Shown here: piece by piece, positions 23,502 to 35,155 of the stretch
How positions within the stretch are numbered: the first letter of the stretch is position 1
How the letters are laid out: the number at the start of each line of letters is the position of its first letter
Assembly: GCF_042453785.1 (NCBI RefSeq)
Contig: NC_091664.1
Span: forward strand, 31,544,501 to 31,608,500
Direction of reading: 5' to 3'
Origin: Malus domestica
Lineage: Eukaryota > Streptophyta > Magnoliopsida > Rosales > Rosaceae
DNA: 64,000 nucleotides
Notes under the pieces: model-generated
Seen by the model: the letters and a program-made list of their open reading frames with translations, nothing else
Database searches by the model: none
What the model was told of the DNA's origin: nothing
Position numbers and translations under genes: made by a program

Positions 23502-23685
23502 TTCCCTTCAAAGCCTAATGATCAAGTGGTTCGTATTTTTCAAATTTGATCAAACGGTTAAAAATAGAGAAGTAGTAAAAACTTTTAAAAGCTATAATAA
23601 TTTTTAGCTGTTGGATCAAATTTTTAAAGGTCCAGATTACTTGATAGTTGAGCTTTGAAGGGAGGGATCTAGAGAGGATCTCGTT
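23481..23685. mobile_element. MITE with inverted arms, about 205 bp
   Basis: The left arm (GAGATT..CCCTTCAAAGC, ATCAAGT, AAATTTGATCAAAC) pairs with the right arm (GGATCAAATTT, ACTTGATAGT, GCTTTGAAGGGAGG, GGATCTC). Organisation and key words match the MITE at 10385-10597, so the two are probably one family. Confidence 0.7.
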
Positions 23686-25790
23686 CCATTAATGAGCATC
23701 TATCTTGTGTGTAGAGAGAGTCATATCATGTGTGTGGATTTGTAATGGGTAGGGGGGTATTGGTGGAAAAGTATTGACCATTGAATGAATTTTGAGAATT
23801 TGTTCTGTCCCAGAAGCTTTAAAGCAAAAGTAAAACCAATTTTGCTTGCTTGCTTTGTAGACTCGACTCGCTGACTTGTACTCGACAACAAAATTGAATT
23901 GGAAGGAAAATACAGGTGGGAGATTGTGGCTTTTTTCCCTTCTCTACCCACCACTACCAGGCAACTGTTAACCCATCCGACCGATTGCTAATAGGTTTTG
24001 CTTCAAAATTGTATTGCATGTTTTTGTTTTCAATCAATGATGAGATTGAATTGGATTGGATTCAATTCAACGAGCGTTTTAAGTTCAAAGTAAAAGATGA
24101 ACAAATGGTAGGATTGAAAGAGATCCACAAAGCTAAGGTTGCTTCAACAGTTGAACCAAGTACAACGCTGGCTAGTGGCTGCTACTTGTACGATGTATTC
24201 CTACGCATATGATATGACAAAACTCACATAAACAGAAGAGATGAATATTCAGCATCAGGAAAAAATGAGAGGGACTCCAGATGAATATTCACTATCATTC
24301 TCTTCATATTTTTGTTTTATTTATTTTATTTAAGGGGTGTCACCGTCGACGCTAATTCATGTACAGCAAGAAAACGAATCCATGTGGAATATTATCTCCC
24401 TCTTTCGATAATCTCTCCATAAAATGAAAAGTTTAATGATTTCTCCGTCTCATATTTTGTTGACGTGAAAGAGAGAGACTTTCACCTTCTGGAATTGAGG
24501 AGGAACTCCTTAAATATATCGTGGTTTATTCACAAAAATTACAATATATAATTGAAATTGTTTAAATTATAAATACTTAGGTACGTATTATCTCTATAAA
24601 AATCACTTTAAATTAAAGTTTTTTAGTCATCAAACTGTATAAAATAGATGGACAAATTCAGTAAAAGCATTATAAACCGTCTATCTATTTGCTACAATTA
24701 ATTGACTATACGATCTTGATTTTAATTGATTTTTTTGCAGAAATTTACATAGTGATTTATAATAAAAACAGTTTCGATCATAAAACACAAATTTTTAAAT
24801 AGACCGCCGTGTTTTAAAGAATAACAACTCTTTAACCTGAAGGAACCATGCTCTTCTCAGCGACGTGAAAAACAACACCATCACCCAGGGTCCCCAGCGT
24901 TGATCTTGTGTTCATTGTTCTCCCCATACCTATCTATCCCTAATTCCAGCTCAATTTACAAGTACACGTGGCTCCTATACTCTACCAGTTTTCTTTGTTG
25001 AAAATTTTGCGCTTAACTATTGTTAGCAACCCAATTAATGACCACTCACAGAAATATATACATGCAAAATATTTTTTTTAATAAACTATATTATCTACAC
25101 TAAAGGAGTGGAGAGTGGACTATGCATCACTTCACATTGAACTCGCAAAAATGTGATTCAAATTCGCTTTTGAGGAGAATCGAATCTAAAGCCTCACTTA
25201 CAAATGAAGAGAAATACGAAGTGGCATTTGGAAATATTTTTTGCACTCTCTTTTTCAATATAAGCATACACTCCCCTTGTTTGGTATAAGAAATTACAAA
25301 TTTGTGGTCAAATTGAAGATACGAGATGTATTACTTAAGAATAAAAGTTACACATGTCAATTTTCTTCAAAATTGGAAGATTACAATGGAGAAGTTTTCT
25401 TCATGTGTAATTCTTTTCTTTTCAAAATAAAAAACCATTTTCGTCTACCATTAAAAATATCTTGAATTTAAAAGGCTATTCATTCAAATTCAATTCTCTA
25501 TACCAAATGAGGCCACTAGGTGATGTGCATACATACATATATGTGTGTATTTTTCCTTTTATTTTCTTAGAGAATATCACGCGAGTCAAGACATTGATTT
25601 CACCGCTAACTCATTTTCATTCGATAATTGAAAACTTAGAAAAACTTTAAAGTTTTTTAGTCAAGAAATTTTCGATGTGGCAATGTGACCATCACATAGT
25701 GTTACTACTTTATTATAACACATATAGTTATATTATACTATTGGTTCCTATTGTAACAATTATTGACGCATAAAAAAAGATCATCATGCA
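23686..25790. other. Gene-free region
   Basis: AT-rich intergenic DNA. The longest open frames (98 codons or fewer) have no recognisable product. I see no RNA gene or complete element. Confidence 0.5.
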
Positions 25791-26663
25791 CTTGCGATTA
25801 CTCTCAAGGAGAATAATGAACTCTTTCGATGGATCCTAAGTTGGGAAAATTTGTCATATCTCGTCGATGTGGAACTTTGGAAACATGGTTAGTGTGGTGA
25901 TGCGTATCACCGTGCGTGTGGGTTCCAAGTTAGGACAAAGGGGGACTTGCATTTGTTACTCGAGGGACCAATCAAAGATAGCCCACATGCTTCATGACGG
26001 TTGTCTTGCTTATCGATCGTTATGATGAATGTTCTTTACACTAGGCCTCTTTACAAGGTAGGTTTCCAATTCATACAAGAGGCCTTTGTTCCTACGAGGA
26101 CCCTTTGGACCAATTAGTAGAATAATAGTGATAGATCTCCTTATTGAACGGTAAGACATGTTGCTTTGCTCGTATGAGACCCTTTTCTGGTTTGCTGAGT
26201 TGCCTTGTTCATGTTGGAACTTATTTTACAAATCGGTACATTAGGGTGTTCCTTACCTATTCTTAGTGTTAACTGGTATTCGACATGCAATGAGGACGGA
26301 GACACAATGCGTTGACATGTTCAGCTACGAGGCTTCGTGTTAGATTTATAGGTTTGAGTGTTGCCACTTATTGTATAAACATCAATTATGTTATTGTTGA
26401 CCTTAAAAACTACCAAGCCTATGTGGCGTACAGGCCGAGTAGCTAATAAGCTAACTACGTCATTCGGTTATGTGCGGGGCGTGCCAACTTGACAGTCGAG
26501 CTCGGCTGGTGAGGAAAATGTGTGGATGCGGCTTTGGGTGCGCTGCTGACTTCTTGATCTTGCGACTGCGGCCGAGGAAGGAACACGTCTAGGTCTTCAG
26601 GTCCTCGAGCCTGAAGACAAGGCTGCTAGTTCTGCGAAGTTCACAAATCGTCGGCGCCAGATT

Positions 26664-27503
26664 TGGTCACGGTGATTATATTCGTAAGAGTATAAGCACG
26701 CCGAATAGACACCAGACTATATGGACACAAGTATTCAAAGTAGATGTACGTCTTAATCGTAAATGTGGTTTGGCAGTCAGAATGTCGAACTCTAAATCCA
26801 ACTTGTGAGTATCCAATCATAAAATAACTCGGCGTTCAATGTACCGAATCTAGTGATTTGTAACACCGCATTTCGCCGAGAAGGCTCGTGAGATGACCTC
26901 TGCCAATAAGGATTTGAAAATCCTTCTCAACCGAGACTTGGATAGATAACTAGTCGGCCTCGTCACAGTGCTGTTTATCCAAACTGAAGGTGCTTTGCGG
27001 TCGACTGATTCTACGGCAACAGTGCTGTTTATCCAAACTGAATATGTTCGCCAGTTGCCTTCACAGTGTTGTTTATCCAAACTGAAGATGTATCGGCGAA
27101 AAAGAAAACAGAAATCTCAAGGTTGTTGATAGGTTTCGAGTATAGCGAGGGTTTGTGCATGGCAATTTGTGTGTTGAATTGGAGGGGGCTTGAATGATGC
27201 ACTTCTCCCGCTATTTATAGTAGCAAACATGTTTCGGATCAAATCAAAACTATACTCGGATTAGGACTCCTTACCCCGATCCAATCTTATCTCAACCAGT
27301 CCTACTCCTATTAGGACTTTGAACTCTTCCCTTTATCAGGCCATATTCATTCCCAAGTTTCAGCATCCTCATCCTGCCGAGACTCCTTATTGTATCAGGA
27401 TTCAACTACCCCATCCTAATAAGACACGGTCAGCCCCTGAGCAACGCTTCCGGGTCGAGAACAATCCTAAGCTCGGCCCAAACCAGTATTTTGGGCCCAA
27501 ACA
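26664..27503 (-). mobile_element. LTR with adjoining primer-binding site (gypsy fragment)
   Basis: On the minus strand this 840-bp segment begins TGTTTGGGCCC and ends GACCA, has a TATA box (CTATAAATAG, 27211-27220), and is followed after four bases by TGGCGCCGACGATTTGTGA (26641-26659), a primer-binding-site-like sequence starting TGGCGCC. So it is a 5' LTR whose element ran leftward. The region to its left (about 25800-26640) has no gag or pol frame I can read, and no second LTR is visible, so the element is truncated. A 23-bp motif containing GTTTATCCAAACTGAA occurs three times inside, at 26966, 27020 and 27064. Confidence 0.6.
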
Positions 27504-28088
27504 GTTATCTACTTATGTTATATCATGTGAATTAGTAACATTACGTAATACTATCATGGTGTACTAAATTTTTTTTTTTAGAGATGTTTGTAGAAATGAA
27601 AGTGTTTGCAAACTTACAACCTAGGAATTGTATACTTTGTTTACTTCCACGGTAAATGTTCATGGGTAATTGGGTATCGTCATAAAGACCAGTTCGGCAA
27701 TTCCCCGAAAGAAATGAGAAAATAAAAAAATAAGTAAATAAAAAAATAAGTAAAAGGGAAGGGAGCAAAGCCAAAGCCAACCGACTGTCCAAAAAATAAA
27801 GTGGCAATGACGTAATTAGGTGGGAATGAGTGGCCCTTATCGAAACAAGGTAACTTTAAATAAAGAAACTTCCCATCCCTCTCGCCAAACATTTCCTCGT
27901 TTGGTTGCGGCTGTCCTCTCTCCTTCTCTCGTCGTGTTGCCTTCCCCTTCTCTCCCAGTAAGAGCCTCACGTCACATAACTTGAAACCAACTCTCGTAAT
28001 TAGCACTTCTCCGAGATTCACGAAAGCGGAAAGCTCGAGAGAGAGAGAAAGAAAGCTTTAGAGAGAGAGAGAGAGAGAGAAAGAACCG
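27504..28088. promoter_or_regulatory. Upstream region of the desaturase gene
   Basis: Promoter and leader of the stearoyl-ACP desaturase. A (GA)n tract at about 28036-28081 immediately precedes the ATG and is probably transcribed as 5' UTR. Confidence 0.5.
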
Positions 28089-31000
28089 ATGGCTCTGAGT
28101 CTGAATTCGATGCTGACCTTCCCGTCTCACAACCTCACTGCCAAGTCCCACAATCTCAGATCTCCCAAAATCTTCATGGCCTCCACTCTTCACTCCTCCA
28201 CCAAGTGAGTTTCCTTCTCTTCAATTCATTTCTGCACTTTCATTGCTTGCGTGCGCGGCTGATCATCTTGGGTGTTCGGATTCTGTGCCCACTTGGGGAA
28301 AATGCAGATGGGTATCGCCAAGAACGAATATTTAACCATTCTGCTGATCTGAGTTTTTATTTGCTAATTTTTTATGCTAATTCAGCTGAACAGGGTTTGT
28401 TTTTGGATTTCTGGGATTCTATTTTGCATTAATCTCATTCATTTTGTATACTTTTTGAGAAGTCTTTTGTAATTATTGAGGTTGCTAAGCATAATTGAAA
28501 TTTATTGTATTCCTATTTTCCTTTCTGTTTTTTTTGTTTGTTTAATTTTTGGGATCCGGTTGTTAGCTAATTCCTCTTGTCTTTCACCTGCACGAATGGT
28601 TATCTGTTCAATTTTGCTACAGAAACATATAGTAGAACTTCTAATGATGATTGGATGCTTTTTGAATCTTATTTTCTATATAAAAAAAAAATCCTCTTTG
28701 TGCTCTTATTGCTATTGAATTTTATTCTGTTGATCTTGCTGGGATATTTTAAAAAGTGATATGAAAATCGCTAGTAAGTTTTCCCTTTGTATTTAACTAT
28801 TTCTTACATTAGTTGAGGGGTAGGTCTGATTTCTTGGGTTTAACTCTTTCTTTTGGGACTGTGTCCTGTAAGTTGACTAATTTCATTTATTTAATCGATT
28901 TATTCAGTCTATGTTATTTCATATACAAGTTTAATGTATCAATTTTCCCCGTGTCTTATTCTTTTTATGCATTTTTTGGTTTTGTATTTCTCCGATTACT
29001 TGGTTTTTAAGAGTTAGGGAGAAAGTATATGGAAGAAGGGGTAGATGGAGAAAGTTGGTGGGAGGGAGAAGAAGAAACAAAAAATAATTAATGAAAGCAA
29101 TATCTTGAAAGTAAAAACAGATTTATCCTCGTACATTTTTTCTACTTCATTCAGACGATTCTTCTTCATCCTTCTTTCCCCCATAGACTTTCTCCATACC
29201 TCAAGCACAAAAAAGTGAACTAAAACTAAAAATTAAAAGGAAAACTAATGAAAAGGGCTTGAAAACTTTGAGTTTGAATGATAAGGACAAAATAAAGGGT
29301 AAAGTGAATAGTACCAGGATTGACTTTTTAGTGTAAAAATGTGGTTTTTCGTTAAAGTGAACAGTATCGGGTGCTTTTCGTTAAAGTTCCCAAAATTAAA
29401 TGGCCCTTTCTGTGATTGAGTGGTTATTACAAAGTTTTTTTTTAGTGATTTCTCACTAGTTTATTTTTTTCCCATTAAAGTCAGCTACTTTTGTGTGCTT
29501 AATGTTTGAGTCTATGCATTTGCTTGTTTGTCAATTGTAATATCATTTTATGGGTTCGTGCAATGTAGGTTGTCAGATCATTGTTTCTATTGTGCTAGAC
29601 ACTTACTCCTTACATTTTCAAGCATTTAGGTGTCATATTTGTTTGTTGATATGGTTAGTGGTATTCGTATTGAGATTTACAATGGTATCCATGATATCCA
29701 TTTTTTTCCATGTTCTCAAGTTTTCACCTTTTCAGTTTTAGCTGTTACGCTGTAAGCAACAACTACTGTTTGTTGTGTTCAGTTTTACAGCTGAATTTGG
29801 TAGTTGCCTGTATATTTGACTTCTCTGTTCTGTATATTGCTGCTGGTCATGTTTGCTCCTCCCCCCCCCCCCACCCCAAAAAAAATTGGCAATCTTAATC
29901 TCTTGCTCGTTTCTCGTTTTTGTTAACTTTGTATTACTATATGTACGCTCTCTCTCCCACCTCTAGATAATTATAACGAGAACGATGATGTTGTTAGAAT
30001 CATTATTTGAAGTATACCAATTTTTAATCTATTTTTTCTGCTTTATATAGAGAGACTGAGAATCTGAAGAAGTCTTTTGGACCTCCACGTGAGTTACATG
30101 TTCAGGTGACTCATTCAATGCCTCCTCAACAGATTGAGATCTTCAAGTCATTAGAGGGTTGGGCTGAGAATAACATCTTGGTACACCTAAAGCCTGTTGA
30201 GAAATGTTGGCAACCACAAGATTTTCTTCCGCTCCCTGAGTCAGATGGATTTGAGGAGCAAGTTAAGGAGTTGAGGGAAAGAGCAAGGGAAATTCCTGAT
30301 GATTACTTTGTTGTGTTGGTTGGAGATATGATCACAGAAGAAGCCCTTCCAACGTACCAGACAATGCTTAATACCCTAGACGGAGTTCGGGATGAGACTG
30401 GTGCAAGCCTTACTTCCTGGGCTATTTGGACCAGGGCGTGGACTGCTGAAGAGAATAGGCATGGTGATCTTCTTAACAAGTATCTTTATCTCTCTGGACG
30501 AGTAGATATGAGACAAATCGAGAAGACAATTCAGTACCTTATTGGATCAGGAATGGTGAGTGCTTTCTTTCCTCTCATTTTGTCTGTTTTTGTTATTTTT
30601 TGGACACTGATATTTTTAGATAACTTTTCTGAGCCACGCTTAGGAATTTCAGCATCAATGTTATACTAATCTTGAAGGATGCAAACTTGTTGAATAAGGG
30701 GCAATGCTATTATTATCTTCTTCTTTTTTGTTTTACATTATTGCGCTGACCGGAGTTTGGGATGCTTAAAACCTTTTGGCTGGTCGTTAATATATTACAG
30801 TAGGGAGACGAGAACAAGTCATAGAATGTGAACAGTACATGGTGTCTTAAAGTTCCAGTGTCATTTTTGTTTACGGAAGTCTTTCTTTATGTTCTTTTAT
30901 AGCACTATGCTTCTGGCACCTCAGAGAACCTCTGCATTGTAACCGTTTGTGGAAAATGAAGCATTTATGTGTGACTTATTGAGTTAACAAACTACTTTAA

Positions 31001-31882
31001 GGAATAGCCATTAAGAGATTACGTTGATTGGAATGTTGTAACTGCATGATTGTCACTTATTTTCATGGATGTAATCTCATGAGTTATCACTACTATGTTT
31101 CAGACATACACACACACACACAGAACCTTCTTAAGAAGGAACATCTACCCCATTTTCCCTCTCTCCAATTTTGGTTGCCTGATTTAAACTCTGCACAGCT
31201 TACGCCTGTTAAACATAGCTGAAATTTTCTTTTTATGCTGTTAGTAGTTGGTACTATTATTATTATGAATAATTAATATTACATTTATACTATCTTGGTT
31301 TTCAATTTTTCTGTTCTGTAGGATCCTAAAACAGAGAACAATCCCTACCTTGGGTTCATTTACACTTCATTCCAAGAGAGGGCAACATTCATCTCCCATG
31401 GGAACACAGCCAGGCAAGCCAAAGAGCATGGGGACTTGAAATTGGCTCAGATATGTGGCACCATTGCCTCGGATGAAAAGCGCCATGAAACTGCGTATAC
31501 AAAGATTGTGGAAAAGCTGTTTGAGATTGATCCAGATGGCACTGTGTTGGCCTTAGCTGACATGATGAGGAAAAAGATATCAATGCCCGCCCACTTGATG
31601 TACGATGGTCAGGATGATAATCTGTTTGATCATTTCTCAGCTGTTGCCCAGAGGCTTGAGGTGTATACTGCCAGGGATTATGCTGATATATTGGAGTTTT
31701 TGGTTGGAAGATGGAACGTGGAGAAGTTGACTGGTCTTTCTGGTGAGGGACGCAAGGCACAAGATTTTGTGTGTAAATTGCCACCGAGAATCAGGAGGTT
31801 GGAGGAAAGAGCACAGGGAAGGGCCAAGGCTTCATCCCTTGTTCCATTCAGCTGGATTTTTGGTAGAGAAGTAAAGGTTTAA
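28089..31882 (+). CDS. SACPD: Stearoyl-[acyl-carrier-protein] 9-desaturase, plastidial
   Basis: This soluble plastid di-iron enzyme introduces the delta-9 double bond into stearoyl-ACP to give oleoyl-ACP, using ferredoxin and O2. Exons are 28089-28204, 30051-30555 and 31322-31882, with GT..AG junctions, giving 393 aa, the usual family length. Residues 1 to about 33 ([15 protein letters not shown]...) form a Ser/Asn-rich transit peptide. The two iron-binding motifs are intact: EENRHG in exon 2 and DEKRHE in exon 3. [13 protein letters not shown] and the C-terminal [12 protein letters not shown] are also typical. The large first intron (1.85 kb) right after the transit peptide is common in this family. 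It contains an inverted copy of the repeat found in FT intron 3. No defects are seen. Which SACPD paralogue this is (FAB2/SSI2-like or another) is not resolved. Confidence 0.97.
29236..29390 (-). repeat. Dispersed repeat in desaturase intron 1
   Basis: The inverse of this segment carries the same ordered blocks as the two copies in FT intron 3: AACGAAAAGC, CTTTAACGAAAAA, TTACACTAAAAAGTCAATCC and AAACTCAAAGTTTTCAA. It is the most complete of the three copies. Confidence 0.7.
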
Positions 31883-33144
31883 GTGGGCGGTGGTTGAGTG
31901 CATTGTGCACATTCCCCTGCGCCCAGCCACCCAACCTATCTATGTCCTATTGTGTCTGGTAGAGAGTAATTTCGGTAGGGCTTGTCGTCGTGCCTCTTCA
32001 GAGGGTTGGGAAGTTTAGAAGAATGTGGGATGGAGGAGGAGTAAACTTTTGTTGATGCACTGTTTTGTTTTTTCTTTCTTGTATTGGTACTGACTAGTAT
32101 TTTATTTAATCTGTCAACCCAGAAACTAGAAAGAAAAAAAAGAGAGTAAGAATTGTGTTGGTTTCGAATTCCCTTTAGAATGAATCTGTGTGTTGTTTAT
32201 GAGTATCTGCTGCTATTTTTGTTGGCTGTTTTGGGGCTCCCTTTATAAAGTAATTGAATGATTTTCCTTCCTCTATATGACGCAATCGTCCGTCCCTCCC
32301 TCTCTCAAACTCTTGTTGTGTTGCTCTTTAGGATCTGGACTCCTAAGTTTCACTCAAGTCATTGGTTGGAGGAGAATGAATTTCCAAGCGAAGTAAAACC
32401 ATCCAAGCATGTTGCCAAATAATCGAAATAAACTTTCAGTTTTAGACCTTGGCTTTTGAACCGGATCAAATCAAAGCTGTGATAAGAGGACTATGTATGG
32501 TCATGTCACTTTACGCAGGCACTCGTCAACATCAAATTACGCAGGCACTCGAAGTAAAGATTTTTAGCCCTTTCAACGGTCCTCTTTCTTCATGCTAAAA
32601 GTAAAGATTTCCTTCTTAATTCCAAAAATTTCATCAAATTATGCACTTTTGTTGTGAGCAATGAAAACCAATTAAAGCTGTGAATGAAGAATGAGCGATG
32701 CATACACAAGTGATTATACAAGCTACACCTATGATGTCGTGGTTGGATGGTAGTTTGATGCATTTTTTTGGCCAAGGCGGAATTTAATTTTTTTAATCAA
32801 GCGACTTGTTTAATTTTTGTGTTACTTGGTGGCGGCTCGATCGAACCAAGCCTCGGCAATTTTGGCTGCCAATTTTATCATGCGCTTGCAGTGTTTAAAG
32901 TTTTAATCAACTCGTTTTCATTAAAAATTAAGCTATGAATTCTATGGCCATTCTATTTACTCATTTAATCGAAAAACTTGAAATTCCGAAACTAGTAATT
33001 ACTAATCATCGAGCAAGCGAGCGAGCAAGCAATTGAATTTGAATGAACGAATGAAATACATAATGAATTTATTTTAGAGAATAAAATTATAAAATGAAAT
33101 GAAATCAAAGGAGAGCAGCAGATCCAGCAGGCCTATGTTCCATG
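31883..33144. other. Intergenic region between convergent genes
   Basis: This holds the 3' UTR of the desaturase and, at the right end, that of the minus-strand membrane-protein gene. No further gene is visible. Confidence 0.55.
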
Positions 33145-33723
33145 TTAGACTTGGAAAGGCCATGGCCAGTCCTTCAAATCCTCGTCAGCTGCTTGTTGCA
33201 CCTTGGAGCTCCTCATACCAGCAGCGCCACCACCACTTCCCTCAACAGAGGCGTAGTACCTCAGGAAGAAGGCGAGTGTGAGCACCACCCACTCCAAGCA
33301 GAATATCATCACGCTCAGCCCTCCTGCCAATTTCAGAATCACACTCCCATCCTCTTCCCTCACGTACGACTTGAGCTCCCCGAGAAAGTCCCCCGTCCTC
33401 GTGAACACCAGCACCGCCACCGACCCTTGGAATATCGCCGTCAGCACCGTCGACACCATGTGCGCTCCGTACCACTTGGAGCTCGACCTGCTCCCCGCCG
33501 CCGCGCATCCCGATATGGCCCCGGCAATTGTCAGCACGTGGAGCAGGATCAAGAAGAAACCGCACACCGACGGCAGCAGCCGCAGAGACAGCGTCAGGAA
33601 GATGCAGCTGGAGGCTGCTCCCAGCAATATGTAGTTGCTCAGCAGGAACACCTTGTGGGTGTGGTATTCCGACTCTGAACTTGCTCCTCCCAACTTCGTC
33701 ACATTCATCGACATGCCACCCAT
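33145..33723 (-). CDS. Four-pass membrane protein, function unknown
   Basis: This is a single-exon frame of 192 aa. The ATG at 33723 (MGGMSMN) is the first methionine; the open frame extends 10 codons further upstream without another ATG. Four hydrophobic segments are clear: about residues 23-45 (FLLSNYILLGAAS..), 48-70 (GFFLILLHVLTIAG), 81-102 (STVLTAIFQGSVAVLVF) and 123-152 (SVMIFCLEWVVLTLAFFL). The loop between segments 3 and 4 carries the conserved-looking TRTGDFLGELKSYVREEDG. The short C-terminus is hydrophilic (AADEDLKDWPWPFQV). I recognise the layout as a conserved plant protein but know no assigned role. The high-GC third positions and long uninterrupted frame support it being real. 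An overlapping plus-strand frame is a shadow. Confidence 0.78.
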   Translation of the reverse strand: MGGMSMNVTKLGGASSESEYHTHKVFLLSNYILLGAASSCIFLTLSLRLLPSVCGFFLILLHVLTIAGAISGCAAAGSRSSSKWYGAHMVSTVLTAIFQGSVAVLVFTRTGDFLGELKSYVREEDGSVILKLAGGLSVMIFCLEWVVLTLAFFLRYYASVEGSGGGAAGMRSSKVQQAADEDLKDWPWPFQV

Positions 33724-33852
33724 TTCCGAACAATTATTGTAGTTTGCCTCCACTAAATACGATACTAGATGGATCTGGATTTCTCAAAGCTGATGACCAG
33801 CAACTAATCAAAAGGCTGGATTGAATTTGCAGGTGTAAATCCCCTTTTCCTG

Positions 33853-33856
<4 letters not shown>

Positions 33857-33898
<42 letters not shown>
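33857..33898. repeat. (GA)n microsatellite
   Basis: About 20 GA units lie roughly 135 bp upstream of the membrane-protein ATG. On its sense strand this is a (CT)n tract, probably in the 5' leader or core promoter. Confidence 0.9.
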
Positions 33899-33900
<2 letters not shown>

Positions 33901-35155
33901 TTGTGATTCAGATTGCGGGGGAGCATCCCTAATTTATAAATAAAAAAGGGGTTGGTGGGGGTGGAGGGCTAACGGTCACTTTTTCTTTTGGCTATCAAAG
34001 TGTAATGTGAGAGGCTCCCAAATCAAATGTGTGACTTGTGAGTGAGGATCGGAAATATGACCGTTGGGAGTAGTATCGGAATCCCCACCGCCCCCATGTT
34101 ACCAATTACCGAGCTTTTGTAACGGCTACTTAATTAATTTTTGCTCCTTATTTTTATTGTCTGATTCAATTATGTATATACAGTTGCAGACTTGCAGTAG
34201 CAATCGTTTGTTTTTAAAAAAAATATTTTATATCTTAATTTTTATGGTGCCACGAACAATATGAAAGGTGTAAGAGGGATTGTGAAACTACTACTATAAT
34301 TCCCATTATATTCCGTTCTCATTGCCCCTAGTAATTTTGATCAACATGTATGAAAGCAGACTTAATTTATGCATTTGAACAAATCAGGTTTCAAAATTGT
34401 AGCTCCTTCAACTAAAAACTGATAACTCTCTGTATAAATCAAAAGAAGCACTTCATCACCACACTTAAATTGTCACTAGTGCTATAATCAAGTAGGATTT
34501 TCTCCACTCATAAACAAAAGTTATGTATTCAATTAATTTGACTAAAACATAAGGATATGCAATTAGACAATTAAAATTAAAATTCAATATCCCCTTGTCC
34601 GAATGGGCCGTAAACGAATTTGGTTTATCGGTAGAAGGGCATTGGACCTCAATTAGAATTAGACGGGGCGGATGGCAACATTTGTACCCGAAAGAAGCAA
34701 TTAGGCCCAAGTGATGGGAAAGAGCCCAAAGTTTCCCATTCTTTTTCCAATTAGTTTATTATTACAGATATTACAATTACAATTACAATTTGGTCTGTCA
34801 GTCGGAGTTGCAGAGACAGACGATGACGTTGGAGAAGGACTTGCAGAGTCACCACCTAGAAGAAGAAGAAGAAGAAGAAGAAGAGCAAGCGCGGCAAATT
34901 CATTCGGGTGCGTGGCGTGCATATTTTTTATATTTCGTAATTTTCGTTGTTGAGCAAAATCACCTCAATCCTAATCGTTGTTGAGCAAAAAAACCCTTGG
35001 AAGTTGGAACTTGTATAAATATATACATATAATTAACATTGTATGTACAAATACAATGCAAGAATAGAATAAAGAAAATGGTTTTGATGTGATTTGATAT
35101 GGTTTGATTCGTAGGAGTTGCAGCAGCAGCAGGGTGGGAGCAGAAAAGATTGGGG
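33899..35155. promoter_or_regulatory. Shared upstream region of two divergent genes
   Basis: This 1.2-kb region separates the divergent membrane-protein and Tat-SF1 genes. It contains an (AGA)n run at about 34858-34886 and otherwise no recognisable element. The right part is probably the leader of the splicing-factor gene. Confidence 0.45.

Noticed and set aside
29858..29886. C-run followed by A-run, considered as a retroposon tail
   Set aside because: Simple-sequence tract in an intron with no adjoining SINE or LINE body or target duplication.
33142..33678. Plus-strand 178-codon frame opposite the membrane protein
   Set aside because: His/Arg/Gln-rich shadow of a GC-rich minus-strand coding region with four clear membrane segments.
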